Position numbers and translations under genes: made by a program. Below, piece by piece: positions 7,426 through 12,194 of a stretch of DNA of 12,194 bases; the first letter of the stretch is position 1; each line of letters begins with the position of its first letter. Under the pieces are notes generated by a model that did not search any database, was not told the origin of the DNA, and worked only from the letters and a program-made list of their open reading frames with translations. Origin of the DNA: Paracoccaceae bacterium. Lineage in GTDB: Bacteria > Pseudomonadota > Alphaproteobacteria > Rhodobacterales > Rhodobacteraceae. The stretch covers positions 1 to 12,194 of the forward strand of contig JAKITE010000087.1 of the NCBI GenBank assembly GCA_021648225.1, given 5' to 3'.

Positions 7426-7620
7426 TTACGTAACGCCCTGAATGGTGCCTTCGACCACATGTTCCAGCTCAATGCCGTCGATGGTTAAAACCACTTTGGC
7501 GGTAAATTCCCGCCCCGATGTATCGCCCGCCTCGCGCATGGCGTTTTCGATGGCCTGTTGCGAGGTCACCCCGACCTGTTTGAGAAACTTGCGCATGCTC
7601 ATGTTAAATTCGTCGCTCAT
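7426..7620 (-). CDS. DUF6494 family small protein
   Basis: This is a 64-residue protein starting with the highly characteristic FNMSMRKFLKQVGVTSQQ, followed by a short helix and two beta strands (AKVVLTIDGIELEHVVEGTI). I recognise it as DUF6494, a small family of unknown function that accompanies Mrp. It has no signal peptide and no cysteines. A good Shine-Dalgarno (AAGGAA on the minus strand, bases 7627-7632) lies six bases before the ATG, so the start is well supported. It is the first gene of the four-gene minus-strand operon. Since Mrp follows after 16 bases, a partner or regulator role for Mrp is possible but unproven. Confidence 0.85.
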   Translation of the reverse strand: MSDEFNMSMRKFLKQVGVTSQQAIENAMREAGDTSGREFTAKVVLTIDGIELEHVVEGTIQGVT

Positions 7621-7645
7621 GGTATTTTCCTTTTAATTCTGTGGA

Positions 7646-7675
7646 TTGACAGCCGGATTTGCGGCCCCCTAAGGT
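7646..7675 (+). promoter_or_regulatory. Candidate promoter of the cytochrome c gene
   Basis: A perfect -35 TTGACA (7646-7651) is followed after 18 bases by a weak -10, TAAGGT (7670-7675). The 88-base gap between the divergent DUF6494 and cytochrome genes also holds ATTTGCGG twice (7657-7664 and 7691-7698). No strong promoter is evident for the minus-strand operon. Confidence 0.3.
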
Positions 7676-7708
7676 AAAGGTCAAATCGCTATTTGCGGAT
7701 ATTGCACC

Positions 7709-8458
7709 TTGTTTCGTTTGATCCTTATTATTGCTTTTATGGCCGGAACCACCGCTGCTCAAGAGCCGGATTTTACCTTGTCCAGCCCTGTTGCGCTGGT
7801 GGATTCGGGCTTTCTGGGTTTTGTCCTGCCGCGATTCTCTCTGAAAACCGGGGTCAGAGCCGAAATTCTGCCCGATACCGAACCCGCTGATATCAGCCTG
7901 AATACCCAAAGCGGCGTTCCGGTTATGCAGGGGCTTGGCCAGCAATATTTTATGATGGTTGAGGGGCAAAACACAGCGCAACCCCAAAACGCGCAACGGT
8001 TTGCCGATTGGCTGGTTTCCGAGATTGGCAAACGCACGATCGAACAATTCACCCTTGACGGTGCGCAGGTTTTCACCGCCTCGCGGGTCGAGGTTCAGGG
8101 TGTTGCCCCGATTATATTTGAGGGCGATGCCAAGCGTGGCGAGGCCCTGTCTTTTACCAATTGTGGCCGCTGTCATGTGATTGACCCGCGCAACCCCATG
8201 AGCGGTATAGGTTCTACGCCGTCTTTTGGTCTGATCCGTGGCTTGCCCGATTGGGATGAAAGATTCATGACGTTTTATTTGCGTGCCCCGCATCCCGCCA
8301 TTACCCAGATCGAAGGCATAACCGATCCGTTTGATCCGGCCCGCCCTGTTTCTATTTTTCCGCTTAGCATCACCCAGACGGAAATGGAGGATATTCTGAC
8401 CTATGTCAGCACCATCAAACCGGTCAATCTGGGCGCGCCGCTGGTTGAGCATCAGTGA
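7709..8458 (+). CDS. Exported monoheme cytochrome c with a shortened TupA-like N-terminal domain
   Basis: The product is 249 residues. Residues 1-17 are a signal peptide (MFRLILIIAFMAGTTAA), so it acts in the periplasm. The start is a TTG with GCGGA eight bases upstream; the only ATG nearby, at 7739, would destroy the signal. Residues 24-122 resemble the two ends of a tungstate-binding protein: SGFLGFVLPRFSLKTG at 33-48, and the helix plus strand at 94-122 (RFADWLVSEIGKRTIEQF). The middle of that fold and its oxyanion ligands are missing. Residues 138-239 are a class I-like cytochrome c domain with one CGRCH heme site (C152, C155, H156). The sixth ligand is unclear; M164, M187 and H195 are candidates. 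It probably carries electrons in formate oxidation, which is inferred from its neighbours. It converges on the ferredoxin gene with a seven-base overlap. Confidence 0.85.
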   Translation: MFRLILIIAFMAGTTAAQEPDFTLSSPVALVDSGFLGFVLPRFSLKTGVRAEILPDTEPADISLNTQSGVPVMQGLGQQYFMMVEGQNTAQPQNAQRFADWLVSEIGKRTIEQFTLDGAQVFTASRVEVQGVAPIIFEGDAKRGEALSFTNCGRCHVIDPRNPMSGIGSTPSFGLIRGLPDWDERFMTFYLRAPHPAITQIEGITDPFDPARPVSIFPLSITQTEMEDILTYVSTIKPVNLGAPLVEHQ

Positions 8459-10404
8459 TCCCGCCGTTTCAGATAATCGTCGGTGGTGCGGGTTTTGGGC
8501 CGGACGCCCCCCTGAAACGGGTTTGAATCGCTGTAAAACTGGGCTTCGATACGGCATTTGTCACACATCTGGATCAATTTCCCTGCCTCTGATGTGGCAA
8601 ACATCGGGTGTTTGCCCGCCAGTTTTTCAACAATATTGTCGATGCTGGATTTTGTTCCGAACAAGGATCCGCAGGAAATACAGGCAAAAGGGTCTTCTTC
8701 GTGCAGCACGGTTTGTGACAGGGCTGTGTCGGAAAGGTCAAGCTGTGGTTGCAAAGTGATGGCGTTTTCGGGGCAGGCATTGCTGCATATGCCGCATTGC
8801 AGGCAAGCGTCTTGCTGAAACCGCAATTGCGGCGAATCCTGATTGTCCAGCAACGCGCCAGACGGGCAGAGCGACACACAAGACAGGCATAATGTGCAGG
8901 CATCTGTATTTATTATAACCGCCCCAAAAGGCGCCCCCTCGGGCAGCGGAATGGGGGCATCCGGCTGGCCACGCAATGCTTTGGCCGCCAGCCGGGTGAT
9001 CTGGCGGCGGTTGCCGATTGGCAAAATGGGGTCGCAGGGTTTGCTGCTTTTCTGGCCATAAAGCGCGGTGCTTAATGCTTCGGGGTCTGTGATATCCAGC
9101 AGGCGAATGGCAGCATTATCGCTGATTGCCATGGCTAAAGTATGGGCGGTTTCTATGGGTGCTTTTTCGGAATTGGGGCCAAGCAACAGGTCAACCGCAA
9201 CAAAACCGCAGCCAAGTGCCGCCAGCATTTCCGCATGGCCAAAACTGGTCAGGCTTTCAACCTCAAGCGGGATAACATCAGCGGGCAATCCACGGTCAAA
9301 CCGGGCCGAAAGCGAAATCAGCTCGCTGCCGAATTCGGCATCATGCACCAGCAGGCGCGGTGCAATCCCCCCCGCGCTGCGGAATATTCTGCTCATGGTT
9401 TCAATGCGTTGCATCAAAAAATCAGTTGATGGCGCGGCAAATGTAATGGCCCCGCTTGGGCAGCCAGCGGCGCAACCACCGCAGCCTGCACAAATTAACG
9501 GGTCAATTTTTACATGGTCGCCATCGGGGGAAATCGCGCCGGTTTCGCAACTGTCAATACAACGGCTGCAACCGGTAATTCCGGCACGGGAATGGGCGCA
9601 GATATTGGCGTCAAGCGCCACATAAAACGGTTTGTCAAAATCACCGATCAACTGGCTGGCATCCAGCACTGCGCTGGCCACCGAAGCCGGGTGTTTCGGG
9701 TCCGCGCGCAAATATCCGTCTCGTTTGTGACCTGTGGGAAATAATGCGGGTTCGCCGCGCAAATCCAGCAGAATATCGCAGGTGGTTTGGCCGCCATCGC
9801 GGGGTTTTGTAAAGCCAAATTCGCCGCGCCCGGCCGGTTGCATTATTTGCAGCGCGTCGATTCTGATGTCAAATCCTCCCAAACTGCCCCGCGCCGAGCG
9901 CAGTTTGCCAAGCACCACATCAAAACTGCGACCGATTGGAATATCGGGTGCTGTATCCAGCAAAACCGTAACGCTCAACTGGTCGGATAATTGTGCCGCT
10001 GTTTGCAGCACAATGGCCTCGGACCCGATAATCAGACATCGACCATCGGAGTAAATATCCACCATTTTTTGCGGCTTTGGCATAAGCTGTGAATCAGCCA
10101 GCAAAGCCGCCATTTTAGCCATAGAATCCGCGCCCTCATCCGACCATCCGGCGCGGTCGCGGATATCGACAAAATCAGGGGTTTCGACACCCAGTTCTTC
10201 GGCCAATTCCTCAAAAACCTGACGTTCTTGCAGACAGGCGATGGTGGTATTTCCGGTTTGCATCAGCGCGGCGGCATCGGCCAGCTCATCGGTGCAAAGT
10301 GCGGTATGCACCCGTGAACAGCCCATGCCGGTTGCCTTGCTTATGGTTTTTGAGTCCAAGATTTGACTTTTTGAACAATCGCATAATATCAATGTGTTAG
10401 CCAT
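8452..10404 (-). CDS. 4Fe-4S polyferredoxin-like protein of the formate dehydrogenase accessory cluster
   Basis: The product is 650 residues with no signal peptide, so cytosolic. Four [4Fe-4S] motifs come in two pairs: C269/C279/C282/C286 and C305/C308/C311/C315, then C503/C506/C509/C513 and C534/C537/C540/C544. A CxxC pair at 575/578 and another at 614/617 may form a zinc-ribbon-like or rubredoxin-like site. The N-terminus has CDCS (C8, C10) and further cysteines at 29, 37 and 57. The segment at 350-410 (RLLVHDAEFGSE, LGCGFVAVDLLLGP) sits between the cluster pairs and may be a flavodoxin-like or HdrA/MvhD-like fold. I start at the ATG with AAGGG six bases upstream rather than at upstream in-frame ATGs. 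Divergent from DUF3305, it is a standard neighbour of formate dehydrogenase in this order. Its role in electron transfer or maturation is inferred. Confidence 0.88.
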   Translation of the reverse strand: MANTLILCDCSKSQILDSKTISKATGMGCSRVHTALCTDELADAAALMQTGNTTIACLQERQVFEELAEELGVETPDFVDIRDRAGWSDEGADSMAKMAALLADSQLMPKPQKMVDIYSDGRCLIIGSEAIVLQTAAQLSDQLSVTVLLDTAPDIPIGRSFDVVLGKLRSARGSLGGFDIRIDALQIMQPAGRGEFGFTKPRDGGQTTCDILLDLRGEPALFPTGHKRDGYLRADPKHPASVASAVLDASQLIGDFDKPFYVALDANICAHSRAGITGCSRCIDSCETGAISPDGDHVKIDPLICAGCGGCAAGCPSGAITFAAPSTDFLMQRIETMSRIFRSAGGIAPRLLVHDAEFGSELISLSARFDRGLPADVIPLEVESLTSFGHAEMLAALGCGFVAVDLLLGPNSEKAPIETAHTLAMAISDNAAIRLLDITDPEALSTALYGQKSSKPCDPILPIGNRRQITRLAAKALRGQPDAPIPLPEGAPFGAVIINTDACTLCLSCVSLCPSGALLDNQDSPQLRFQQDACLQCGICSNACPENAITLQPQLDLSDTALSQTVLHEEDPFACISCGSLFGTKSSIDNIVEKLAGKHPMFATSEAGKLIQMCDKCRIEAQFYSDSNPFQGGVRPKTRTTDDYLKRRDH

Positions 10405-10412
10405 AATTTTCC

Positions 10413-10425
10413 CTTGAATTTCAAG
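10413..10425. promoter_or_regulatory. Palindrome overlapping the ferredoxin ribosome-binding site
   Basis: CTTGAA-T-TTCAAG is a perfect palindrome that includes the first bases of the AAGGG Shine-Dalgarno of the minus-strand ferredoxin gene. It resembles FNR/CRP-like half sites only loosely (TTGAA instead of TTGAT, and one-base spacing), so no regulator can be named. Binding here, or folding in the mRNA, would affect ferredoxin expression. Confidence 0.3.
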
Positions 10426-10549
10426 TGTAACCGCCAAGATTTCCTGCATCACTTAGTCAGCTTATTGATGGGGAGTAAAGCTTTTTCGAACCACGATCCC
10501 GGCCAATGACCCACCGGTTTTGATTCGTTTATTTGCCAATTTCTTAACA

Positions 10550-10562
10550 TTTGAATTTGTCC
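10550..10562 (+). promoter_or_regulatory. Half-site of the GGAC-N5-GTCC motif
   Basis: TTTG-AATTT-GTCC keeps the right arm and centre of the motif found at 2190-2202, 10578-10590 and 10618-10630 but lacks the left GGAC arm. Its centre is 28 bases upstream of the next site, so it could be an auxiliary half-site. Confidence 0.3.
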
Positions 10563-10577
10563 GACCACGCCGTAACT

Positions 10578-10590
10578 GGACTATTTGTCC
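10578..10590 (+). promoter_or_regulatory. Perfect GGAC-N5-GTCC operator-like site, distal
   Basis: GGAC-TATTT-GTCC is a perfect inverted repeat with a five-base centre. Its centre is exactly 40 bases from that of the second perfect copy (10618-10630), close to four helical turns, so two dimers could bind on similar faces. It lies between the ferredoxin and DUF3305 genes and may control one or both. Confidence 0.45.
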
Positions 10591-10592
10591 CA

Positions 10593-10607
10593 TGCAATAT
10601 TTTTGCA
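10593..10607. promoter_or_regulatory. TGCAA-N5-TTGCA inverted repeat
   Basis: TGCAA-TATTT-TTGCA is a perfect five-base inverted repeat with a five-base centre. It sits between the two GGAC-N5-GTCC sites and starts three bases after the distal one. It may be a second operator type or an AT-rich spacer that is symmetrical by chance. Confidence 0.3.
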
Positions 10608-10617
10608 AAAAATACAC

Positions 10618-10630
10618 GGACCATTTGTCC
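10618..10630 (+). promoter_or_regulatory. Perfect GGAC-N5-GTCC operator-like site, proximal
   Basis: GGAC-CATTT-GTCC shares eleven of thirteen bases with the mobB-tup site (2190-2202) and twelve with the distal copy. It ends four bases before the TTGGCT that could be a -35 of the DUF3305 operon, a position suited to activation, though the promoter itself is weakly defined. Confidence 0.45.
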
Positions 10631-10685
10631 AGTTTTGGCTGAAACACGGGGTTTTTCCAATAAACCGTTTTGTATGTTTTGAAGG

Positions 10686-10745
10686 ATGGGTCAAGCTGGC
10701 GGTGAATGCGGTAATTGTGCGGCCTGTGGGGTTTGTGTTGAATAA
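10686..10745 (+). CDS. Possible 19-residue cysteine-rich leader ORF (CxxCxxCxxC)
   Basis: An ATG at 10686 opens a 19-codon frame ending in TAA at 10743. The peptide is MGQAGG-E-CGNCAACGVC-VE, with four cysteines at residues 8, 11, 14 and 17 in perfect CxxCxxCxxC spacing, like the core of a [4Fe-4S] or metal-binding loop. A GAAGG lies directly against the ATG, too close for a normal Shine-Dalgarno. The TATGTT at 10673-10678 could instead give a leaderless transcript starting near the ATG. The stop is followed one base later by the likely TTG start of DUF3305. It could be a small metal- or cluster-binding protein or a leader peptide sensing cysteine, metal or Fe-S supply. It could also be a chance frame overlapping the upstream end of the DUF3305 frame. 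Confidence 0.35.
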   Translation: MGQAGGECGNCAACGVCVE

Positions 10746-10746
10746 G

Positions 10747-11310
10747 TTGCAACAAAAAAGTTTGGTTTTGCCGTTAGGTATCGTGCTTCGGAAATCTCCG
10801 GGGGTTACGCGCTGGGCCAAATGGGTCTGGAAGGCGGTTGCGATATTGCCGGGGGCCGGGCCTGCCAATTGGCGCGAATTACGCCGCGAGGGTGATGTGG
10901 TTGAATATCACGCCGCAACGGTGCCGCTGGAATTATGGCGCACCGATACCGAAGCCTATAAAACCGAGTTGGCCACCAAAGTGCCGTCGATTTATGTGGT
11001 AATGCGCGAGACAGATCAACCGGATGCGCCGCATAAGCTAGAGGTTCTGCTGGCAACCGCATCGCCGTTTGATGGTCAGGATTATGCCGATAATGGCGAA
11101 GATATTGTTGAGCTGGTGCCCATGCCCGATGCCTTGATTGCGCTGGTCAGTGACTGGGTGGAAACCCACCATAAAGAAGAAGAATTTGTCAAACGCAAGC
11201 GCAACAAGTATCTGCAAGAAGCCGTTGAAGACGGTGTTGGCGATGCGCGGGTTCAGCAATTGTCTGATGTTTATCGCGCCCCGCGCCCCAAGTCGGAGAC
11301 GTTGCATTGA
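10747..11310 (+). CDS. DUF3305 domain protein (formate dehydrogenase accessory)
   Basis: The product is 187 residues of the DUF3305 family, found beside formate dehydrogenase genes in many Proteobacteria; its biochemical role is unknown to me. Conserved parts are the N-terminal LPLGIVLRKSPGVTRWAKW, ILPGAGPANW, EYHAATVPLELWRTDTEAY, PSIYVVMRE and the C-terminal GDARVQQLSDVYRAP. There is no ATG near the conserved start. TTG at 10747 is my choice: it gives the usual short lead-in and follows the tiny Cys-rich ORF by one base. TTG at 10738, 10762 and 10768 are alternatives. The frame stays open back to 10585, but that stretch runs through the operator-like repeats and is unlike the family. The stop overlaps the DUF3306 start (TTGA). 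Confidence 0.85.
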   Translation: MQQKSLVLPLGIVLRKSPGVTRWAKWVWKAVAILPGAGPANWRELRREGDVVEYHAATVPLELWRTDTEAYKTELATKVPSIYVVMRETDQPDAPHKLEVLLATASPFDGQDYADNGEDIVELVPMPDALIALVSDWVETHHKEEEFVKRKRNKYLQEAVEDGVGDARVQQLSDVYRAPRPKSETLH

Positions 11311-11936
11311 CTGTGCAAACCCAACCTGTTGGCGCATGGTCGCGTCGCCGCGCCGCAGTAGAGGCCGAAGCCAAGGCTGTTGAACAGGCCGAGGCTGACG
11401 AAATTCTGGCCAAACAACAGGCGGAGCTTGCCGAAAAAACCGAAGCAGAGGTTCTGGCGGAGCTGGATTTGCCCAACCCTGACAGGATGCAAAAGGGCGA
11501 TGATTTTAGTGCTTTTATGAAATCAACCGTGCCTGAGGCGCTGCGAAACCGTGCCTTGCGAAAGCTATGGTTAAGCGATCCGGTTTTGGCCAATGTCGAT
11601 ATGCTGGTTGATTATGGCGAGGATTTCACCGGCAAGGGGGATGTGCTTGGCGCCATCAAAACCGTTTATCGCGTGGGCAAAGGCATGTTGAAAGACGAAC
11701 CCGAGCCCGCCAAACCGGCAATCAACCCCGAACCAATCAGCCCCGAACCGGAGGCTGATATGGTTGAAGAAATCGAAACCAAAGAAATGCCAGAAGCCCT
11801 ATCTGAAACGCCGGAAGAAATTATTGAAATACCTGCCGCCACCCCTGCGCCACTGGCAATTGTGCCACGGCGCAGAATGCAGTTTGAATTTGCGGAACCC
11901 AAAAACAGCCGCAGCCAAGGATCGGAAATACAATGA
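11307..11936 (+). CDS. DUF3306 domain protein (formate dehydrogenase accessory)
   Basis: The product is 209 residues of the DUF3306 family, the usual partner of DUF3305. The order is a WSRRR motif at 11-15, an Ala/Glu-rich helix to about 50 that may be a short coiled coil, then the conserved core GDDFSAFMKSTVPEALRNRA and LRKLWLSDPVLAN at about 64-96, with DYGEDFTG after it. Residues about 130-190 are a low-complexity Pro/Glu tail, and the end is basic (PRRRMQFEF). The TTG start has CGGAGA about seven bases upstream and overlaps the DUF3305 stop, so translation is probably coupled. There is no signal peptide. The role is unknown; cytosolic maturation or membrane coupling of formate dehydrogenase is inferred from the neighbours. 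Confidence 0.87.
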   Translation: MTVQTQPVGAWSRRRAAVEAEAKAVEQAEADEILAKQQAELAEKTEAEVLAELDLPNPDRMQKGDDFSAFMKSTVPEALRNRALRKLWLSDPVLANVDMLVDYGEDFTGKGDVLGAIKTVYRVGKGMLKDEPEPAKPAINPEPISPEPEADMVEEIETKEMPEALSETPEEIIEIPAATPAPLAIVPRRRMQFEFAEPKNSRSQGSEIQ

Positions 11937-12194
11937 ATGCGACCGTCGCAAATAACGAGATCACCGAGGAAGACCGGCTGCGGGCCGATATGTATAATTT
12001 TCTGGGCCTGTTATTGGCACGCCCGCCCCGCAAAGAGATATTGGAGCAAACGGCGGCACTGAATGGCGATAGCAGCGCCATGGGCGAGGCGATCAATGCC
12101 ATGTCTCGGGTTGCAAAAGCCACCCGCGCCGCTTCGGTTGAAAGCGAATTTATGGCGCTGTTTATCGGGTTGGGGCGCGGTGAATTGCTGCCCT
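11933..12194 (+). CDS. TorD-family molecular chaperone (3' partial)
   Basis: Only the first 87 codons are in the window. The start ATG overlaps the DUF3306 stop (ATGA), with AAGGA eleven bases upstream. The N-terminus ITEEDRLRADMYNFLGLLLARPP is the typical first helix of the TorD/DmsD/NarJ family. ESEFMALFIGLGRGELLP near 70-87 matches the EYxxLFxGxGxGExxPY region. These all-helical cytosolic chaperones bind the Tat signal of a molybdo- or tungsto-enzyme until its cofactor is in place. Here the client is most likely a formate dehydrogenase catalytic subunit encoded just to the right, which is inference since it is not in the window. Confidence 0.9.
   Translation, partial: MNATVANNEITEEDRLRADMYNFLGLLLARPPRKEILEQTAALNGDSSAMGEAINAMSRVAKATRAASVESEFMALFIGLGRGELLP

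Larger units (their letters stand above)
10405..10746. other. Divergent regulatory region between ferredoxin and DUF3305 genes
   Basis: These 342 bases hold no long gene. They contain a palindrome at the ferredoxin ribosome site (10413-10425), three copies of ATTTGTCC with two perfect GGAC-N5-GTCC inverted repeats (10550-10630), a TGCAA-N5-TTGCA inverted repeat (10593-10607) and a 19-codon Cys-rich ORF (10686-10745). Weak promoter-like elements for the plus strand are TTGGCT (10635-10640) with AATAAA (10659-10664), and TATGTT (10673-10678). I see nothing recognisable in 10430-10545. Confidence 0.7.

Noticed and set aside
7604..8557. Long minus-strand open frame (317 codons) opposite the cytochrome c gene
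   Set aside because: It is an antisense shadow: the plus strand has a signal peptide, CxxCH and family-like sequence, while this frame gives a basic, low-complexity protein with no recognisable motif and also overlaps the DUF6494 start.
10480..10505. GGTTCGAA on the minus strand as a possible tRNA T-loop or attachment-site remnant
   Set aside because: The flanking bases do not form a T-stem and no acceptor or anticodon arm can be built around it; no direct repeat of it is visible elsewhere.
10585..10746. Upstream in-frame extension of DUF3305 starting at an ATG at 10585
   Set aside because: The extra 54 residues are not family-like, and the extension starts inside the distal operator-like repeat and runs through the other inverted repeats, with no ribosome site at the ATG.

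Overview
The window looks like chromosomal DNA of an alphaproteobacterium, most likely a Rhodobacterales (Roseobacter-type) species with moderate GC. This rests on the gene families: the MobB/TupBCA order, the DUF6494-Mrp-ligase-like-DUF6505 set, and the ferredoxin/DUF3305/DUF3306/TorD set that accompanies formate dehydrogenase in that order. No mobile element, tRNA, rRNA or CRISPR array is visible.

Layout. (1) 1-2105, +: the 3' part of a large single-pass membrane protein with a cytoplasmic GspL/PilM-like N-terminus, degenerate Pro-rich repeats and a PilP/GspC-like C-terminal domain; its start lies outside the window. (2) 2106-2341: an intergenic region with a promoter candidate and an operator-like site. 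(3) 2342-5095, +: a tightly overlapped operon mobB-tupB-tupC-tupA for molybdopterin guanine dinucleotide cofactor synthesis and tungstate import. A triplicated 21-bp repeat sits exactly on the mobB/tupB junction. (4) 5102-5120: a hairpin between convergent operons. (5) 5123-7620, -: DUF6494, the Mrp/ApbC Fe-S carrier, a biotin/lipoate-ligase-like protein and DUF6505, largely translationally coupled. (6) 7709-8458, +: an exported monoheme cytochrome c whose N-terminal half resembles a shortened TupA domain. (7) 8452-10404, -: a 650-residue protein with four [4Fe-4S] cluster motifs. (8) 10405-10746: a 342-base divergent regulatory region with several inverted repeats and a possible 19-codon Cys-rich ORF. 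(9) 10747 to the window end, +: DUF3305, DUF3306 and the start of a TorD-family chaperone.

How it fits together. The genes read as a support island for a tungsten- or molybdenum-dependent formate dehydrogenase, whose structural genes are expected just beyond the right edge. TupABC imports the metal, MobB helps make the bis-MGD cofactor, Mrp and the ferredoxin handle Fe-S clusters and electrons, and TorD-type and DUF3305/3306 proteins assist maturation. The cytochrome c may be an electron partner.

The most unusual observations are four. A motif GG(A/T)C-N5-GTCC is shared by the tungstate/mobB promoter region and the DUF3305 promoter region. A mini-TupA domain is fused to a cytochrome c. A tiny CxxCxxCxxC ORF lies directly in front of DUF3305. 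A start-codon-bearing tandem repeat lies at mobB/tupB. All functional statements come from sequence reading and remembered family patterns; no database search was run.
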